64,000 nt of DNA from Paracoccus endophyticus (GCF_003286075.1 NZ_QLUV01000010.1:62001-126000), one strand, 5' to 3'; shown: positions 36,834 through 48,542, counted from the first letter of the stretch. Program-made: numbers and translations. Notes: generated by a model not told the origin, from the letters alone.

Positions 36834-37190
36834 ATGTTCGACCCTGCCAGCCTGCGTCTTGACGGCCATGGCCTGATCCCCGCCATCGCCCAGGATCATG
36901 CGACGGGCGAGGTGCTGATGCTGGCCTGGATGAACCTGGAGGCGGTCAGGAAAACACTTGAGGGTCCGTTCGTAACCTATTGGTCCCGCTCGCGTCAGGC
37001 CTTCTGGACCAAGGGAGAGACGTCGGGCCACACGCAGAGGCTGGTCGAGATGCGGGTGGATTGCGACCGCGACTGCCTGTTGCTGCGCGTCGAGCAGACC
37101 GGCCCGGCGTGCCACACGAACCGGCGTTCGTGCTTTTACACCGCCGTCCGATCCGGGGCCGAGGTCGAGCTTTTGTCGCCCGAAGGCTGA
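36834..37190 (+). CDS. hisI: Phosphoribosyl-AMP cyclohydrolase
   Basis: A 118-residue enzyme for the third step of histidine synthesis. The active site shows ARMN-like [22 protein letters not shown], the metal-binding [10 protein letters not shown] and the zinc ligands Cys93 and Cys100 in [12 protein letters not shown]. It stands alone, without the HisE domain. RBS AAAGGA lies 8 bases before the ATG. Its last 55 bases overlap the convergent gluQ. Confidence 0.95.
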   Translation: MFDPASLRLDGHGLIPAIAQDHATGEVLMLAWMNLEAVRKTLEGPFVTYWSRSRQAFWTKGETSGHTQRLVEMRVDCDRDCLLLRVEQTGPACHTNRRSCFYTAVRSGAEVELLSPEG

Positions 37191-38023
37191 AGCCCGACCA
37201 TCGCCGCGATGTCGGCCGGTGTCGCGCCCTGGGCGCGGTACAAAGACAGGGCGCGGGCATCGTCGCGCTTGGCAAGCCGCTTGCCGCCTGCGTCGCGGAT
37301 CAGGCGGTGATGGTGATACTCCGGCTGCGGAAGGTTCAGAAGAGCCTGAAGAAGAACATGGATATGGGTTGATTCGAAAAGATCCTCTCCGCGCGTCACC
37401 AGCGTGATCCCCTGCGCCGCATCGTCCACGACAACCGACAGGTGATAGCTGGTGCCCATGCCGCGCCGCGCCAGAACCACGTCACCGATGCCGGCGATGA
37501 AGTCGTCCGCCATAAGGCCGTGCTGCGTGGCGGGCGCATGGGCGCGGTCGCAGAATGCGATCCGGTCGGTTCCCAGATGGGCAAAGGCATCCGCGACGTT
37601 CAGGCGGATGGCATCGTCCGGCCCCGCCTCGGCCATCGACCGGCCGCGACAGGTGCCGGGATAGACCGGCCCGTCAGGGCCTGTGGCGCCCTCTTGCGGG
37701 GCTGACAGCGCGGCTGCAATGTCGGCGCGCCGGCAGCGGCACGGATAGACCAAGCCCAGTGCCGCCAGCCGGTCCAGTGCGGCACGATACGCAGGCAGGC
37801 GCTCGGATTGCCGCATGACCGGCTGCGGCCAGTCCAGACCCAGCCAACGCAGGTCGTCGACTATGGCGCTTTCCCACTGGGGGCGGCAGCGGCTGCGGTC
37901 GATGTCCTCGATGCGCAGCAGGAACTGACCGGGATCGGCCAGCCGCGCGGCCGTCAGTGCGGCAAAGGCGTGACCCAGGTGCAGCGGCCCGGTGGGGGAC
38001 GGCGCAAAGCGCGTGCGGATCAC
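37136..38023 (-). CDS. gluQ: Glutamyl-Q tRNA(Asp) synthetase
   Basis: A 295-residue paralogue of glutamyl-tRNA synthetase lacking the anticodon-binding domain. It charges queuosine in tRNA(Asp) with glutamate. The signatures are [14 protein letters not shown] (HIGH box), KRLAKRDD (KMSKS-like) and zinc-binding CRCR ... YPGTCR. I set the start at GTG 38023, where it forms a GTGA overlap with the trmFO stop. The 3' end overlaps hisI by 55 bases in antisense. Confidence 0.9.
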   Translation of the reverse strand: MIRTRFAPSPTGPLHLGHAFAALTAARLADPGQFLLRIEDIDRSRCRPQWESAIVDDLRWLGLDWPQPVMRQSERLPAYRAALDRLAALGLVYPCRCRRADIAAALSAPQEGATGPDGPVYPGTCRGRSMAEAGPDDAIRLNVADAFAHLGTDRIAFCDRAHAPATQHGLMADDFIAGIGDVVLARRGMGTSYHLSVVVDDAAQGITLVTRGEDLFESTHIHVLLQALLNLPQPEYHHHRLIRDAGGKRLAKRDDARALSLYRAQGATPADIAAMVGLQPSGDKSSTSAPDRTAV

Positions 38024-39369
38024 GCCTGCGCGGGGGCCGTGGCCAGCCATGCCGCAAAGTCCTGTTTGGCACGCTCCGTATAGGCGGGATAGCGCGCCGC
38101 GCGGCCGCGCCGGCCACCCTTGGCCGTGATCGGGGGGAACAGGCCGAAGTTGACGTTCATCGGCTGAAAGGTCCGGGCGTCGGCCCCGCCGGTGATGTGA
38201 TGGACCAATGCCCCCATCGCCGTCGTGCCGGGCGGCGGTGGCAGGTCCTGTCCCCGCGCTTCGGCCGCCGCCATGCGGCCCGCCAGCAGCCCCATCGCGG
38301 CGCTCTCGACGTATCCCTCGACCCCGGTGACCTGCCCGGCAAAGCGCAGGTGCGGGCGGGTCCGCAGCCGCATCCGGTCGTCCAGCAGCGTCGGCGCGTT
38401 GAGGAAGGTGTTGCGGTGGATGCCCCCCAGCCGGGCAAAGCCCGCGTCCTGCAATCCGGGGATCATCCTGAACACCTGCGTCTGCGCGCCGTATTTCATC
38501 TTGGTCTGAAAACCAACGATATTATAAAGTGTTCCCAGTGCGTTATCTCGTCGAAGCTGAACCACCGCATAAGGTTTTTCGGTGGGTTTGTGGGCATTGG
38601 TCAGGCCCACCGGCTTCATCGGCCCGTGGCGCAGCGTCTCGCGGCCGCGCTCGGCCATGACCTCGATGGGCAGGCAGCCGTCGAAATAGCCCGCGGTCTC
38701 GCCCTCCCGGAACTCGGCCTTGTCGGCGGCCAGCAGCGCATCGATGAAGGCCTCGTACTCGTCGCGCGTCATCGGGCAGTTGATATAGGCGGTGCGCTCC
38801 TCCTCGGTGTCGCCCTTGTCATAGCGCGACTGCCGCCATGCCACGCCCATGTCGATCGTCTCGGCGTGGACGATGGGGGCGATGGCGTCAAAGAAGGCCA
38901 GCGCCTCGGCCCCGGTGGCCGCGCGGATCGATTGCGCCAGCGCATCCGAGGTCAGCGGCCCCGTGGCCACGATCCAGCGCCCCTCGGCGGGCAGGTCCGC
39001 GATCTCGCCGGGGGCGAACGTGACCAGCGGCTCGGCCCGCAGGGCGGCGGTGACGTCGGCGGAAAAGGCGTCGCGATCCACCGCGAGCGCGCCGCCCGCA
39101 GGCAGCTTGTGGCGGTCGGCCATCGCCATGATCAACCCGCCCGCGGCGCGCATCTCCCAGTGCAGCTGGCCCACGGCGTTCATCTGGTCGTCGTCGGACC
39201 GGAAGCTGTTGGAACAGACCATCTCGGCACAGTCGCCGGTGCGGTGGGCGAAGGTGCCGACGCCTGGGCGCATTTCATGCAGGATCACGGGCACGCCGCC
39301 GCGGGCGAGTTGCCATGCGGCTTCGGACCCGGCAAGGCCCGCGCCGATGATGTGGACAGGTTCGATCAT
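38020..39369 (-). CDS. trmFO: Methylenetetrahydrofolate-tRNA m5U54 methyltransferase TrmFO
   Basis: A 449-residue FAD enzyme that makes ribothymidine at position 54 of tRNA using methylene-tetrahydrofolate. The N-terminal FAD motif is [24 protein letters not shown] and [13 protein letters not shown] are family blocks, and the C-terminal [13 protein letters not shown] is diagnostic. Two tRNA-modification enzymes, TrmFO and GluQ, are coupled here. Confidence 0.96.
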   Translation of the reverse strand: MIEPVHIIGAGLAGSEAAWQLARGGVPVILHEMRPGVGTFAHRTGDCAEMVCSNSFRSDDDQMNAVGQLHWEMRAAGGLIMAMADRHKLPAGGALAVDRDAFSADVTAALRAEPLVTFAPGEIADLPAEGRWIVATGPLTSDALAQSIRAATGAEALAFFDAIAPIVHAETIDMGVAWRQSRYDKGDTEEERTAYINCPMTRDEYEAFIDALLAADKAEFREGETAGYFDGCLPIEVMAERGRETLRHGPMKPVGLTNAHKPTEKPYAVVQLRRDNALGTLYNIVGFQTKMKYGAQTQVFRMIPGLQDAGFARLGGIHRNTFLNAPTLLDDRMRLRTRPHLRFAGQVTGVEGYVESAAMGLLAGRMAAAEARGQDLPPPPGTTAMGALVHHITGGADARTFQPMNVNFGLFPPITAKGGRRGRAARYPAYTERAKQDFAAWLATAPAQA

Positions 39370-39457
39370 CCGGGTGATCTATCAGCCCCGCGCGGGGCGT
39401 GAAAGTGCGGGGATGCGCCCGATCCCCGAACGCGCGCAGGCCGCGATGCTGCGCAGG

Positions 39458-39487
39458 AAAAAGGGCGGCGCCCTGCGGCACCGCCCT
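39458..39487 (-). terminator. Intrinsic terminator after rplY
   Basis: On the minus strand the stem AGGGCGG / CCGCCCT (39487-39481 and 39468-39462) is followed by TTTTT. A second hairpin lies just before it (GTCCGCAC-CCG-GTGCGGAC at 39496-39514). Confidence 0.8.
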
Positions 39488-39523
39488 GCATCAGGGTCCG
39501 CACCCGGTGCGGACAGGGATCGC

Positions 39524-40147
39524 TCACGCCTCGGCGGTTTCCGCCTCGGCCTCATCCTCGTTGTCGGACGACCGCAGCCCCGAGGGCGCCGCGATGTTGG
39601 CGATGACGAAGTTGCGGTCAATCGTCGGCTTGACGCCGGCCGGCAGCACGACGTCCTCGATGTGGATCACGTCGCCGATCTTCTTGCCCGACAGGTCCAC
39701 GGTGATGTGGTCGGGAATGTCCGACGCCGTCACCACCAGTTCGACCTCGGGGCGCACGACGACCAGCGTGCCGCCGCGCTTGAGGCCGGGGGCCTCCTCG
39801 TGGTTGATGAACTCGACGTGGATGAACAGGTTGACCCGCGTGTTGCGGTGCAGGCGCATGAAGTCGATATGCGTCGGCAGGTCCTTGACGACGTCGCGCT
39901 GGACGCCGCGGCAGATGACGCGGACGTCGTCCTGGCCGGCCACCTTCAGGTTGAACAGCGTCGACATGAAGCGGCCCGCGCGCAGGCGGGTCAGCAGCGG
40001 GTTGAAGTCGAGCTGGATCGGCGTCGGCTCTTTGCCGTCGCCGTAAACGATGCCGGGCACCTTGCCATTGCGGCGAGCTTGACGGGCGGCCCCCTTGCCT
40101 GTCCCCGTGCGTGCCTCGGCCACCAGATCTGGGATCTCTTTGGCCAT
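39524..40147 (-). CDS. rplY: 50S ribosomal protein bL25, CTC-type
   Basis: A 207-residue two-domain bL25/CTC protein that binds 5S rRNA. The N-terminal domain starts [20 protein letters not shown] with the RNA-binding [13 protein letters not shown] loop; the C-terminal CTC domain ends with acidic residues. Start ATG 40147 follows AAAGGA. It appears monocistronic, with a terminator downstream. No pth gene follows it in the window, unlike many bacteria. Confidence 0.95.
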   Translation of the reverse strand: MAKEIPDLVAEARTGTGKGAARQARRNGKVPGIVYGDGKEPTPIQLDFNPLLTRLRAGRFMSTLFNLKVAGQDDVRVICRGVQRDVVKDLPTHIDFMRLHRNTRVNLFIHVEFINHEEAPGLKRGGTLVVVRPEVELVVTASDIPDHITVDLSGKKIGDVIHIEDVVLPAGVKPTIDRNFVIANIAAPSGLRSSDNEDEAEAETAEA

Positions 40148-40305
40148 GTTGTGTTCCTTTCAGGTTTCGACCGGCCATCCTCCAAGGGTGCATGGCCGGA
40201 AGCGTGGCCCATAGCCGAAAGCCGCGCATTTGTGAAGGGGGCGGGCAGGGACCCCCGCGGCCGCCTGCGGCGTTGCCCGGGCAGTGAAGCCGACAGGAGG
40301 TGGCG

Positions 40306-41127
40306 ATGACCCGCGTGAGGACCAGCGACGATGTGGAGCTGTATGTCAAGGACTGGGGGCAGGGCCGGCCCGTGGTGCTGATCCACGGCTGGCCGCTGAA
40401 CGCCGATGCCTGGGAGGAGCAGGCCCAGGCGCTGGTGGATGCGGGCTATCGCGTCGTCAGCTATGACCGGCGCGGCTTTGGCCGGTCGGACCAGCCCGAC
40501 GCCGGCTATGACTATGACACGCTGGCCGACGACCTGGCCGCCGTCATCAACGACCGGGGCCTGACGGACGCGGCGCTGGTCGGGTTCTCGATGGGCGGGG
40601 GCGAGGTCGCCCGCTATATGTCGCGCCATGCGGGACGGGGCGTGTCGCGGGTGGCGTTCATCTCGTCGGTCGTGCCCGGCGTGGTGCAGTCCGAGGCCAA
40701 CCCCGAGGGCGCGCCGGGCGCCGTGCTGGACCAGATGAAGGCCGCCATCCGGGCCGACCGCCCGGCGTTCTTCCGCGAGTTCTTTCCTTCGTTCTATGGC
40801 ATGGGCTGGGTGAAACGGCCCGTCAGCCAGGCGGTGCTGGACTGGACCTGGGGCATGGCGATGATGGCAAGCCCTATTGCCACCATCGCCTGCGTCGATG
40901 CCTTCGGGCGCACCGATTTCACCGGCGATGTCGGCTCGATCCGTTGCCCGACCCTGATCGTGCATGGCAGCGGCGACCAGAACGTGCCGATCAAGGCCAC
41001 GAGCGCGCGGCTGGCCAGCCTGCTGCCGCACGCGACCTTCAAGGACTACGACGGCGCGCCGCACGGCATTCCGGCGACGCACGCCGCGGATCTGAACCGC
41101 GATCTGCTGGAGCTGTTGCGGGCCTGA
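40306..41127 (+). CDS. Alpha/beta hydrolase, chloroperoxidase-like
   Basis: A 273-residue alpha/beta hydrolase close to cofactor-free haloperoxidases. It shows the oxyanion-hole HGWPLNADAW, GFGRSDQP, nucleophile elbow GFSMGGGEVARY, acidic residue in HGSGDQNVP and catalytic His in GAPHGI. The ATG at 40306 follows AGGAGG at ideal distance; a GTG two codons earlier is less likely. Natural substrate unknown; many such proteins are esterases or lactonases. It ends three bases from lldD on the other strand. Confidence 0.87.
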   Translation: MTRVRTSDDVELYVKDWGQGRPVVLIHGWPLNADAWEEQAQALVDAGYRVVSYDRRGFGRSDQPDAGYDYDTLADDLAAVINDRGLTDAALVGFSMGGGEVARYMSRHAGRGVSRVAFISSVVPGVVQSEANPEGAPGAVLDQMKAAIRADRPAFFREFFPSFYGMGWVKRPVSQAVLDWTWGMAMMASPIATIACVDAFGRTDFTGDVGSIRCPTLIVHGSGDQNVPIKATSARLASLLPHATFKDYDGAPHGIPATHAADLNRDLLELLRA

Positions 41128-41130
41128 CGC

Positions 41131-42294
41131 TCAGGCGTAGGCGGTCGCCCACTCGGTCGGCACCAGCACGTTGTGCCGACCGACATTGCCGATGTCGCGT
41201 TCGCCGCACAGCGCCATCGAGACGTCCAGTTCCTTGCGGATCACCTCGATCGCCGCGGTCACGCCCGCCTCGCCCATGGCGCCCAGGCCGTGAATATAGG
41301 CGCGGCCGATCCAGGTCGCATGCGCCCCCAGCGCGATGGCCTTCAGCACGTCCTGGCCCGACCGGATGCCGCTGTCGAGGTGGATCTCGACCCGGTCGCC
41401 CACGGCGGCCACGATCTCGGGCAGCATGCGGATCGACGACAGCGCGCCGTCCAGCTGGCGGCCGCCGTGGTTGCTGACGACGATGGCGTCCGCGCCGAAG
41501 TCGGCCGCGATCCGCGCGTCGTCGGCATCCAGGATGCCCTTGAGGATCAGCTTGCCGCCCCACAGGTCGCGGATGCGCGCGATCTTGGTCCAGTCGAGTT
41601 GCGGGTCGAACTGCTCGGCCGTCCAGCTTGCCAGGTTGGCGGTGTCCGTCACGCCCTTGGCATGACCCACGATGTTGCCGAAAAAGCGCCGCTTTGTCTG
41701 CAGCATCTCGATTCCCCAACGCCAGCGGGTGGCGAGGTCGGCGATGGACGACGCCGTCAGCTTGGGGGGCGCGGACAGCCCGTTCTTCAGGTCCTTGTGG
41801 CGCTGGCCCAGGATCTGCAGGTCCAGCGTCAGCACCAGGGCCGAACAGTTGACCGCCTTGGCGCGGGCGATGATCCCCTCGAGGAACTCCTGATCCTTCA
41901 TGACGTAAAGCTGGAACATGAAGGGTTGGGTCGTATGCGCCGCCACGTCCTCCAGCGAGCAGATCGACATGGTGGACAGGCAGAACGGCACCCCCGCCTT
42001 TTCGGCGGCGCGGGCGGCCTTGATCTCGCCGTCGGCGCTTTGCATCCCGGTCAGCCCGACGGGCGCCAGCCCCACCGGCATCGACACGGGCAAGCCGATC
42101 ATCTCGCTGGCCAGGGTCCGGCCGGACATGTCCACCGCAACCTTCTGGCGCAGGCGGATCTGCTGAAAGTCGGTCGTGTTGTCGCGGAAGGTCTGCTCGG
42201 TATAGCTGCCGGATTCGGCATAGTCGTAAAACATCCGCGGCGTGCGCGCGCGATGCATCCGCTTGAGATCGTCGATGCAGGTGATGACGGGCAT
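41131..42294 (-). CDS. lldD: FMN-dependent L-lactate dehydrogenase / alpha-hydroxy-acid oxidase
   Basis: A 387-residue flavoenzyme that oxidises L-lactate or a related 2-hydroxy acid. The FMN-binding and catalytic pieces are APVGLTGMQ, QLYVMKDQ, TLDLQILGQRHKDLKN, and the active-site His in VVSNHGGRQLDGA; GGIRSG-like DSGIRSGQDV follows. Start ATG 42294 has GAGAGGA upstream. Natural electron acceptor is probably the quinone pool. It lies 10 bases after the lipoprotein gene and likely shares its transcript. Confidence 0.9.
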   Translation of the reverse strand: MPVITCIDDLKRMHRARTPRMFYDYAESGSYTEQTFRDNTTDFQQIRLRQKVAVDMSGRTLASEMIGLPVSMPVGLAPVGLTGMQSADGEIKAARAAEKAGVPFCLSTMSICSLEDVAAHTTQPFMFQLYVMKDQEFLEGIIARAKAVNCSALVLTLDLQILGQRHKDLKNGLSAPPKLTASSIADLATRWRWGIEMLQTKRRFFGNIVGHAKGVTDTANLASWTAEQFDPQLDWTKIARIRDLWGGKLILKGILDADDARIAADFGADAIVVSNHGGRQLDGALSSIRMLPEIVAAVGDRVEIHLDSGIRSGQDVLKAIALGAHATWIGRAYIHGLGAMGEAGVTAAIEVIRKELDVSMALCGERDIGNVGRHNVLVPTEWATAYA

Positions 42295-42304
42295 GATGTC
42301 CTCT

Positions 42305-42844
42305 CTAGGGCGCGCGGGGATCCGGGGAACCGGACAGGGGATTGCACCGGCTGGCCGCCGCATCGACGGTGCCGGGCGGGCAGGGCGGCAGCGGCGCAAG
42401 GTCGCCCGCCACGGGATTGTCCGACAGGGCACGGGCGCGGTCGCGCAGGGCCTGCGCACGCGCCGCGGTCGCGGGATCGGGTGCCGGCGCGGACTCGCGG
42501 GCGGCGGCAGGCGCGGGGTCGCGCGGCAGTTCGGTTGCGGCCAGCGCGTCAGCCCGCCTTCGCAGGGCACCGGCCCGGCCAGCCAGCGCGTCTGCGTCCG
42601 TGACGGCCCCGCGTGCGTCGTCCGCCCGCGCCGCGGCCTCCTCCCGGCGCGCCTGCAAGGCCGCGCCGACCGCCTGCGGGTCGGCCGCCGCGTCGGCCGC
42701 ATGGGCGGGAATCGCCGGCGGGCGGTTCAGTTCGGACAGCGGCAACAGCCGAGGATAGGTGTCGTCCCTGGGCCCGCACGCTGCCAGGCCCAGCGCCAGC
42801 AACGCCAGGAAAGACAGGGTTCGGGGGGCGGGGGCCGGACGCAT
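42305..42844 (-). CDS. Predicted lipoprotein with Ala/Arg-rich helix
   Basis: A 179-residue protein with signal peptide and lipobox LAAC (Cys24), YPRLLPLSELNRPP after it, then a long segment rich in Ala, Arg and Asp (ARREEAAARADDARGAVTDA) that looks like coiled coil, and two Cys near the C terminus (PPCPPGT, ASRCNP). It precedes lldD in the same direction. I cannot assign a function. Confidence 0.68.
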   Translation of the reverse strand: MRPAPAPRTLSFLALLALGLAACGPRDDTYPRLLPLSELNRPPAIPAHAADAAADPQAVGAALQARREEAAARADDARGAVTDADALAGRAGALRRRADALAATELPRDPAPAAARESAPAPDPATAARAQALRDRARALSDNPVAGDLAPLPPCPPGTVDAAASRCNPLSGSPDPRAP

Positions 42845-43020
42845 GGGGGGACGATAGGTTCCTGCGGCAGGGTCGGCAAGCACCGGCCGCAGACCCGCGC
42901 CGCATCGGCGCAGGCCCCATAGGGCGCCCGATCCCGCTGTCGCCCTGCCCGTTCGGGTGGTGCGCCCCGCCGCGGTCGCGCCCCTTTCCCCGACGGGCAG
43001 GCTGCCCTAGACCTGCCGCC

Positions 43021-43605
43021 ATGGCCCGCACCGCAGGTTCCCGCGCCGAGATCACCGGCCCGCTTGTCCGCAAGGCGGCGCGGCGCCTGTTTGCGCGGCA
43101 CGGCTATGCGGCGGTGTCGATGCGCCAGATCGCGGCGGCGGTCGGCGTCCAGGCGGGCGCGCTTTATGCCTATACGCCCGACAAGCAGGCGCTGCTGGCG
43201 GACCTGCTGATCGAACACATGGAGCTGTTGCTGGCCGCCTGGGACGATCGTCCCGACGATCCGCCGCTGGACCGGCTTGAACGCTTTGCGCGCTTTCACC
43301 TGACCTATTCGCTGGATCACCCCGACGAGGTGTTCCTCAGCTACATGGAACTGCGCAACCTGACGCCCGACAATCACGCCACCGTCGCCGCGCTGCGACG
43401 CCGGTACGAGGACGCGCTGACCGCCATCCTGCAGGACGGCGCGCGCGAGGGCACGATGCGCATCCAGGACCCCCGCCTGACCGCCATGGCCCTGATCGCC
43501 ATGCTGACCGGCGTAACCAACTGGTTCCGCGAAGGGGGGCGGCTGGACCGGACGGCGGTCGCTGACCATTACTGGGGGCTTGTGCGCGGGGCTGTCGGGG
43601 CCTGA
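43021..43605 (+). CDS. TetR family transcriptional regulator
   Basis: A 194-residue TetR regulator. The helix-turn-helix is at residues about 18-60 (AARRLFARHGYAAVSMRQIAAAVGV, then AGALYAYTPDKQALL). The C-terminal ligand domain resembles those with a TetR_C-type FLSYMELRNLTPDNHATV block. It is divergent from the lipoprotein-lldD pair, so it may control them, or its own gene, or the DUF2202 gene downstream. No obvious ribosome-binding site is seen at ATG 43021. Confidence 0.87.
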   Translation: MARTAGSRAEITGPLVRKAARRLFARHGYAAVSMRQIAAAVGVQAGALYAYTPDKQALLADLLIEHMELLLAAWDDRPDDPPLDRLERFARFHLTYSLDHPDEVFLSYMELRNLTPDNHATVAALRRRYEDALTAILQDGAREGTMRIQDPRLTAMALIAMLTGVTNWFREGGRLDRTAVADHYWGLVRGAVGA

Positions 43606-43687
43606 CGCAGGCCGTGCCATCTTGTCGCAGCGCGGCGTTGCGGCCCGGGGGTTGCACGAAGCAGAGCGGCACCTAGGTGTCACTTAT

Positions 43688-43709
43688 CATATTCACAAAA
43701 GTGAATATG
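43688..43709. promoter_or_regulatory. Perfect 9-base palindrome upstream of the DUF2202 gene
   Basis: CATATTCAC and GTGAATATG are separated by AAAA, a perfect inverted repeat of 22 bases in a rare AT-rich patch. A second perfect palindrome CACCTAGGTG lies at 43670-43679. Both sit 60-100 bases before the ferritin-like gene, where an operator would be. No T-run follows, so they are not terminators. Confidence 0.6.
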
Positions 43710-43770
43710 GTCGGGTTGAGGGCGGCATGCGGCCGTCGCCACCGAGTGATCAGACCTTGGGAGAGCAGAC

Positions 43771-44295
43771 ATGGGACGCAACTTCGGAAAAGGCCACGGT
43801 TTCGGACATGGGATGGGCGGCGAAGGCAAGGTCGCCCGCGACAACGCATCCACCCAGACCATCGACGCAGACGACCGGGCGACGGTCCTCTACATCCTGG
43901 AAGAGGAAAAGATGGCGGGCGATCTCTACGAGATCTTCCAGCAGCAGACTGGCCTGTCCGTCTTCGGAAACATCGCCAAGTCCGAGGACCGTCACTTCAA
44001 CGCGATGCTGAAGCAGGCGGAAAAGCTGGGGCTGGACGTGGACGAGATCGTCTTCAAGCCCGCCGGCAGCTATGTCAACGACGAGGTTCAGCAGATGTAT
44101 GACGACCTGCTGGCGCAAGGCAGCCAGTCGGCCATCGACGCGCTGGAGGTGGGGCGCTACATCGAACAGACCGACGCCACCGAGCTGCGCGAGGCCATGG
44201 ACGATGTGGCGGGCACGCAACTGGCCCGGGTCTACGGCAACCTGCTGGACGGATCGCTGAACCACCTGGACGCGTTCGACGCCCTGCTCGGGTGA
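43771..44295 (+). CDS. DUF2202 ferritin-like protein
   Basis: A 174-residue protein of the DUF2202 family. The N terminus is Gly/His-rich (GRNFGKGHGFGHGMGGEG) and could bind metal. The rest is a four-helix bundle with EEEKMAGDLYEIF and SEDRHFNAML, carrying the Glu and ExxH pattern of ferritin-like diiron proteins. The upstream palindromes suggest strong regulation, perhaps by metal or redox signals. Catalysis has not been shown for the family. Confidence 0.85.
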   Translation: MGRNFGKGHGFGHGMGGEGKVARDNASTQTIDADDRATVLYILEEEKMAGDLYEIFQQQTGLSVFGNIAKSEDRHFNAMLKQAEKLGLDVDEIVFKPAGSYVNDEVQQMYDDLLAQGSQSAIDALEVGRYIEQTDATELREAMDDVAGTQLARVYGNLLDGSLNHLDAFDALLG

Positions 44296-44486
44296 TCCTG
44301 CGGGAACGGGCGGCACCACCGGGGCCGCCCCTGCCCACGCCCAGGGCGCGCATGGCCGGGCCGCTTCGAGCCCGACCGTCCCGGGCGCGACCACGGCCTG
44401 CGTGACGCGCGGCCCCGGGCGCCGCGCGGCCGGTCGTGGCGGCTGCGGCCCTTGCCGCCGGTGCGCCGCGCCGCGATAGTCGGGGC

Positions 44487-46376
44487 ATGAGTCTGCCACC
44501 CGGATTCCTGGACGACCTGCGCGCCCGCGTTCCCATCAGCCGGATCGTGGGCCGACGCGTGACCTGGGATCTGCGCAAGTCGAACCAGGCCAAGGGCGAC
44601 TGGTGGGCGCCCTGTCCGTTCCACGCCGAAAAGACCGCGTCCTTTCATGTCGATGACCAGAAAGGATTTTATTACTGCTTCGGCTGCCACGCCAAGGGTG
44701 ACGCGCTGGGCTTTCTGCGCGAGGCCGAGGGCATGGGATTCATCGACGCGGTCGCCCTGATGGCGTCCGAGGCGGGCGTTCCGATGCCCGAACGCTCGCC
44801 GCGCGAGCAGGGCCAGACAGACCGCCGCACCCAGCTGGTCGAGGTGATGGACCGGGCGCTGCGCTGGTTCCGGCTGCAGCTGCAGACAGGCAGCGGGGCG
44901 GCGGCGCGCGACTATCTGTCCGGGCGCGGGCTGGATGCCGCGGCGCTGGATCGGTTCGAGATCGGCTTCGCGCCCGACCAGCGCCAGGCCCTGACCCGCC
45001 ATCTGCGCGACGCCGGCGTCCCCGAGGCGCTGATCGTGGATGCGGGCCTTGCCGCGCGCCCCGACGATGGCGGGGCGGTCTATGACCGCTTTCGCGGCCG
45101 CATCGTCTTTCCGATCCGGGACGCGCGCGGGCGCTGCATCTCGTTCGGGGGGCGGGCCATGGACCCGGGCGCGCGGGCCAAATACCTCAACGGCCCGGAA
45201 ACCGCGCTGTTCGACAAGGGACGCACCCTCTACAACCTGGGGCCCGCCCGCGCGGCGGTGGCCAAGGGCGGGCGGCTGGTGGTGGCCGAGGGCTACATGG
45301 ACGTGATCGCGCTGGTCCGCGCGGGCATCGAGGGCGCGGTGGCGCCGCTGGGCACCGCCATCACCGAGGATCAGTTGCGCCTGATGTGGCGCGTCTCGCC
45401 CGAACCGATCATCGCACTGGACGGCGACGCGGCCGGATTGCGCGCGGCGATGCGGCTGATCGACATGGCGCTGCCGCTGACCGGGCCGGGGCAGGCGCTG
45501 CGCTTTGCGCTGCTGCCGGGCGGGCAGGACCCCGACGACCTGATCCGCGCCGGCGGGCCGGCGGCGATCCGGGCCGTTCTGGACCAGGCGCAGCCCCTGG
45601 TCGACCTGCTGTGGCGGCGCGAGACGGAGGGCCGGGATTTCGACAGCCCCGAGCGAAAGGCCGCGCTGGACCGGGCGCTGGCCGAGGCGGTGGCCCGCAT
45701 CCCCGACCCTGCCACGCGCGAGCATTACACGCGCGAGATCAGGTCCAAGCGCTGGGCGCAGTTCGCCCCCGTGCGGACCGAGCGCGGGCGTTTCACCCGC
45801 CGCGATGCGCCGCAGCCCGCGCGCCCGCAGACGCGCGCGTCGAACCTGGTGGCCGGGGACCTGGGCGAATCGCTGATCGAGGCGATGATCCTGGCCATCT
45901 GCGCGGCCCATCCGGCGCTGATCGGGCGCGTCGAATCGCGCCTCGAGCGGCTTGACCCCGCGGACCCCGGACGCGCGGCGCTGGTCCATGACCTGCTGGC
46001 GGGCTCGTCCAGCCCGGCGGGCCGGGCCGCCCTTGACGCGATCATGGCCGATCCCCATGTCCGCGCTGCGCCGGCCGTCACGCGGCTTGGCGCAGGCGAG
46101 GACATGGCAGAGCCGATGCTGCTGAACGCCTTTGACCGCATCGAAGCGCATCGCGCCGCACGCGACGAGATCGCGCGCGCCGAGACCGAAATCGAGGGTC
46201 TGGCGGACGAGGGGCTGACCTGGCGGGTGACGCAATCGGCGCGCGCGCGCCAGCAGGCCGATCACCCCGACCTGGGAGGGGACAGCGGCGTCGTGGGCGA
46301 CCAGCGATCCCTGGCCGACCAGTTTGCCGCCGCCCGCGCGCAGGCCGAGGCGCTGATGCTGCGCCGCAAGCCCTGA
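44487..46376 (+). CDS. dnaG: DNA primase DnaG
   Basis: A 629-residue primase that lays RNA primers at the replication fork. The CHC2 zinc finger has Cys43, His46, Cys64 and Cys67 (CPFH ... CFGC). The Toprim core shows VVAEGYMDVIAL and DGDAAGLRA. The C-terminal helicase-binding domain is shorter and basic/Ala-rich. The start ATG 44487 gives MSLPPGFLDDLRARV, the family N terminus. rpoD follows after a 177-base promoter region; no rpsU is linked. Confidence 0.95.
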   Translation: MSLPPGFLDDLRARVPISRIVGRRVTWDLRKSNQAKGDWWAPCPFHAEKTASFHVDDQKGFYYCFGCHAKGDALGFLREAEGMGFIDAVALMASEAGVPMPERSPREQGQTDRRTQLVEVMDRALRWFRLQLQTGSGAAARDYLSGRGLDAAALDRFEIGFAPDQRQALTRHLRDAGVPEALIVDAGLAARPDDGGAVYDRFRGRIVFPIRDARGRCISFGGRAMDPGARAKYLNGPETALFDKGRTLYNLGPARAAVAKGGRLVVAEGYMDVIALVRAGIEGAVAPLGTAITEDQLRLMWRVSPEPIIALDGDAAGLRAAMRLIDMALPLTGPGQALRFALLPGGQDPDDLIRAGGPAAIRAVLDQAQPLVDLLWRRETEGRDFDSPERKAALDRALAEAVARIPDPATREHYTREIRSKRWAQFAPVRTERGRFTRRDAPQPARPQTRASNLVAGDLGESLIEAMILAICAAHPALIGRVESRLERLDPADPGRAALVHDLLAGSSSPAGRAALDAIMADPHVRAAPAVTRLGAGEDMAEPMLLNAFDRIEAHRAARDEIARAETEIEGLADEGLTWRVTQSARARQQADHPDLGGDSGVVGDQRSLADQFAAARAQAEALMLRRKP

Positions 46377-46411
46377 CGGCAGCAGGCGCACGGCCCCCGC
46401 GTGGCATGGAA

Positions 46412-46535
46412 CGAATCAGGGGCGGGACGACTGCCCCGAATCATTTGGGCGCGCTTTGACCGTGGGCGTAGCCTGCACTAGAACAGCCTGCAGACCGGCG
46501 CCGATTCGCACCGAATCACCCCGCGATGCGAATCA
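46412..46535. repeat. Cluster of CGAATCA / GANTC elements before rpoD
   Basis: Four copies of CGAATCA occur at 46412, 46437, 46512 and 46529. With GATTC at 46503 this makes five GANTC sites (CcrM methylation targets) in 122 bases. GATTCG-CAC-CGAATC at 46503-46517 forms a 6-base inverted repeat. The set brackets the presumed rpoD promoter. Confidence 0.6.
46456..46484 (+). promoter_or_regulatory. Probable rpoD promoter
   Basis: TTGACC (46456-46461) and TAGAAC (46479-46484) are 17 bases apart, leaving a leader of about 60 bases with ribosome-binding site GGAAGGA at 46541. Confidence 0.5.
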
Positions 46536-46553
46536 TCTTTGGAAGGATGCCCG

Positions 46554-48542
<1,989 letters not shown>

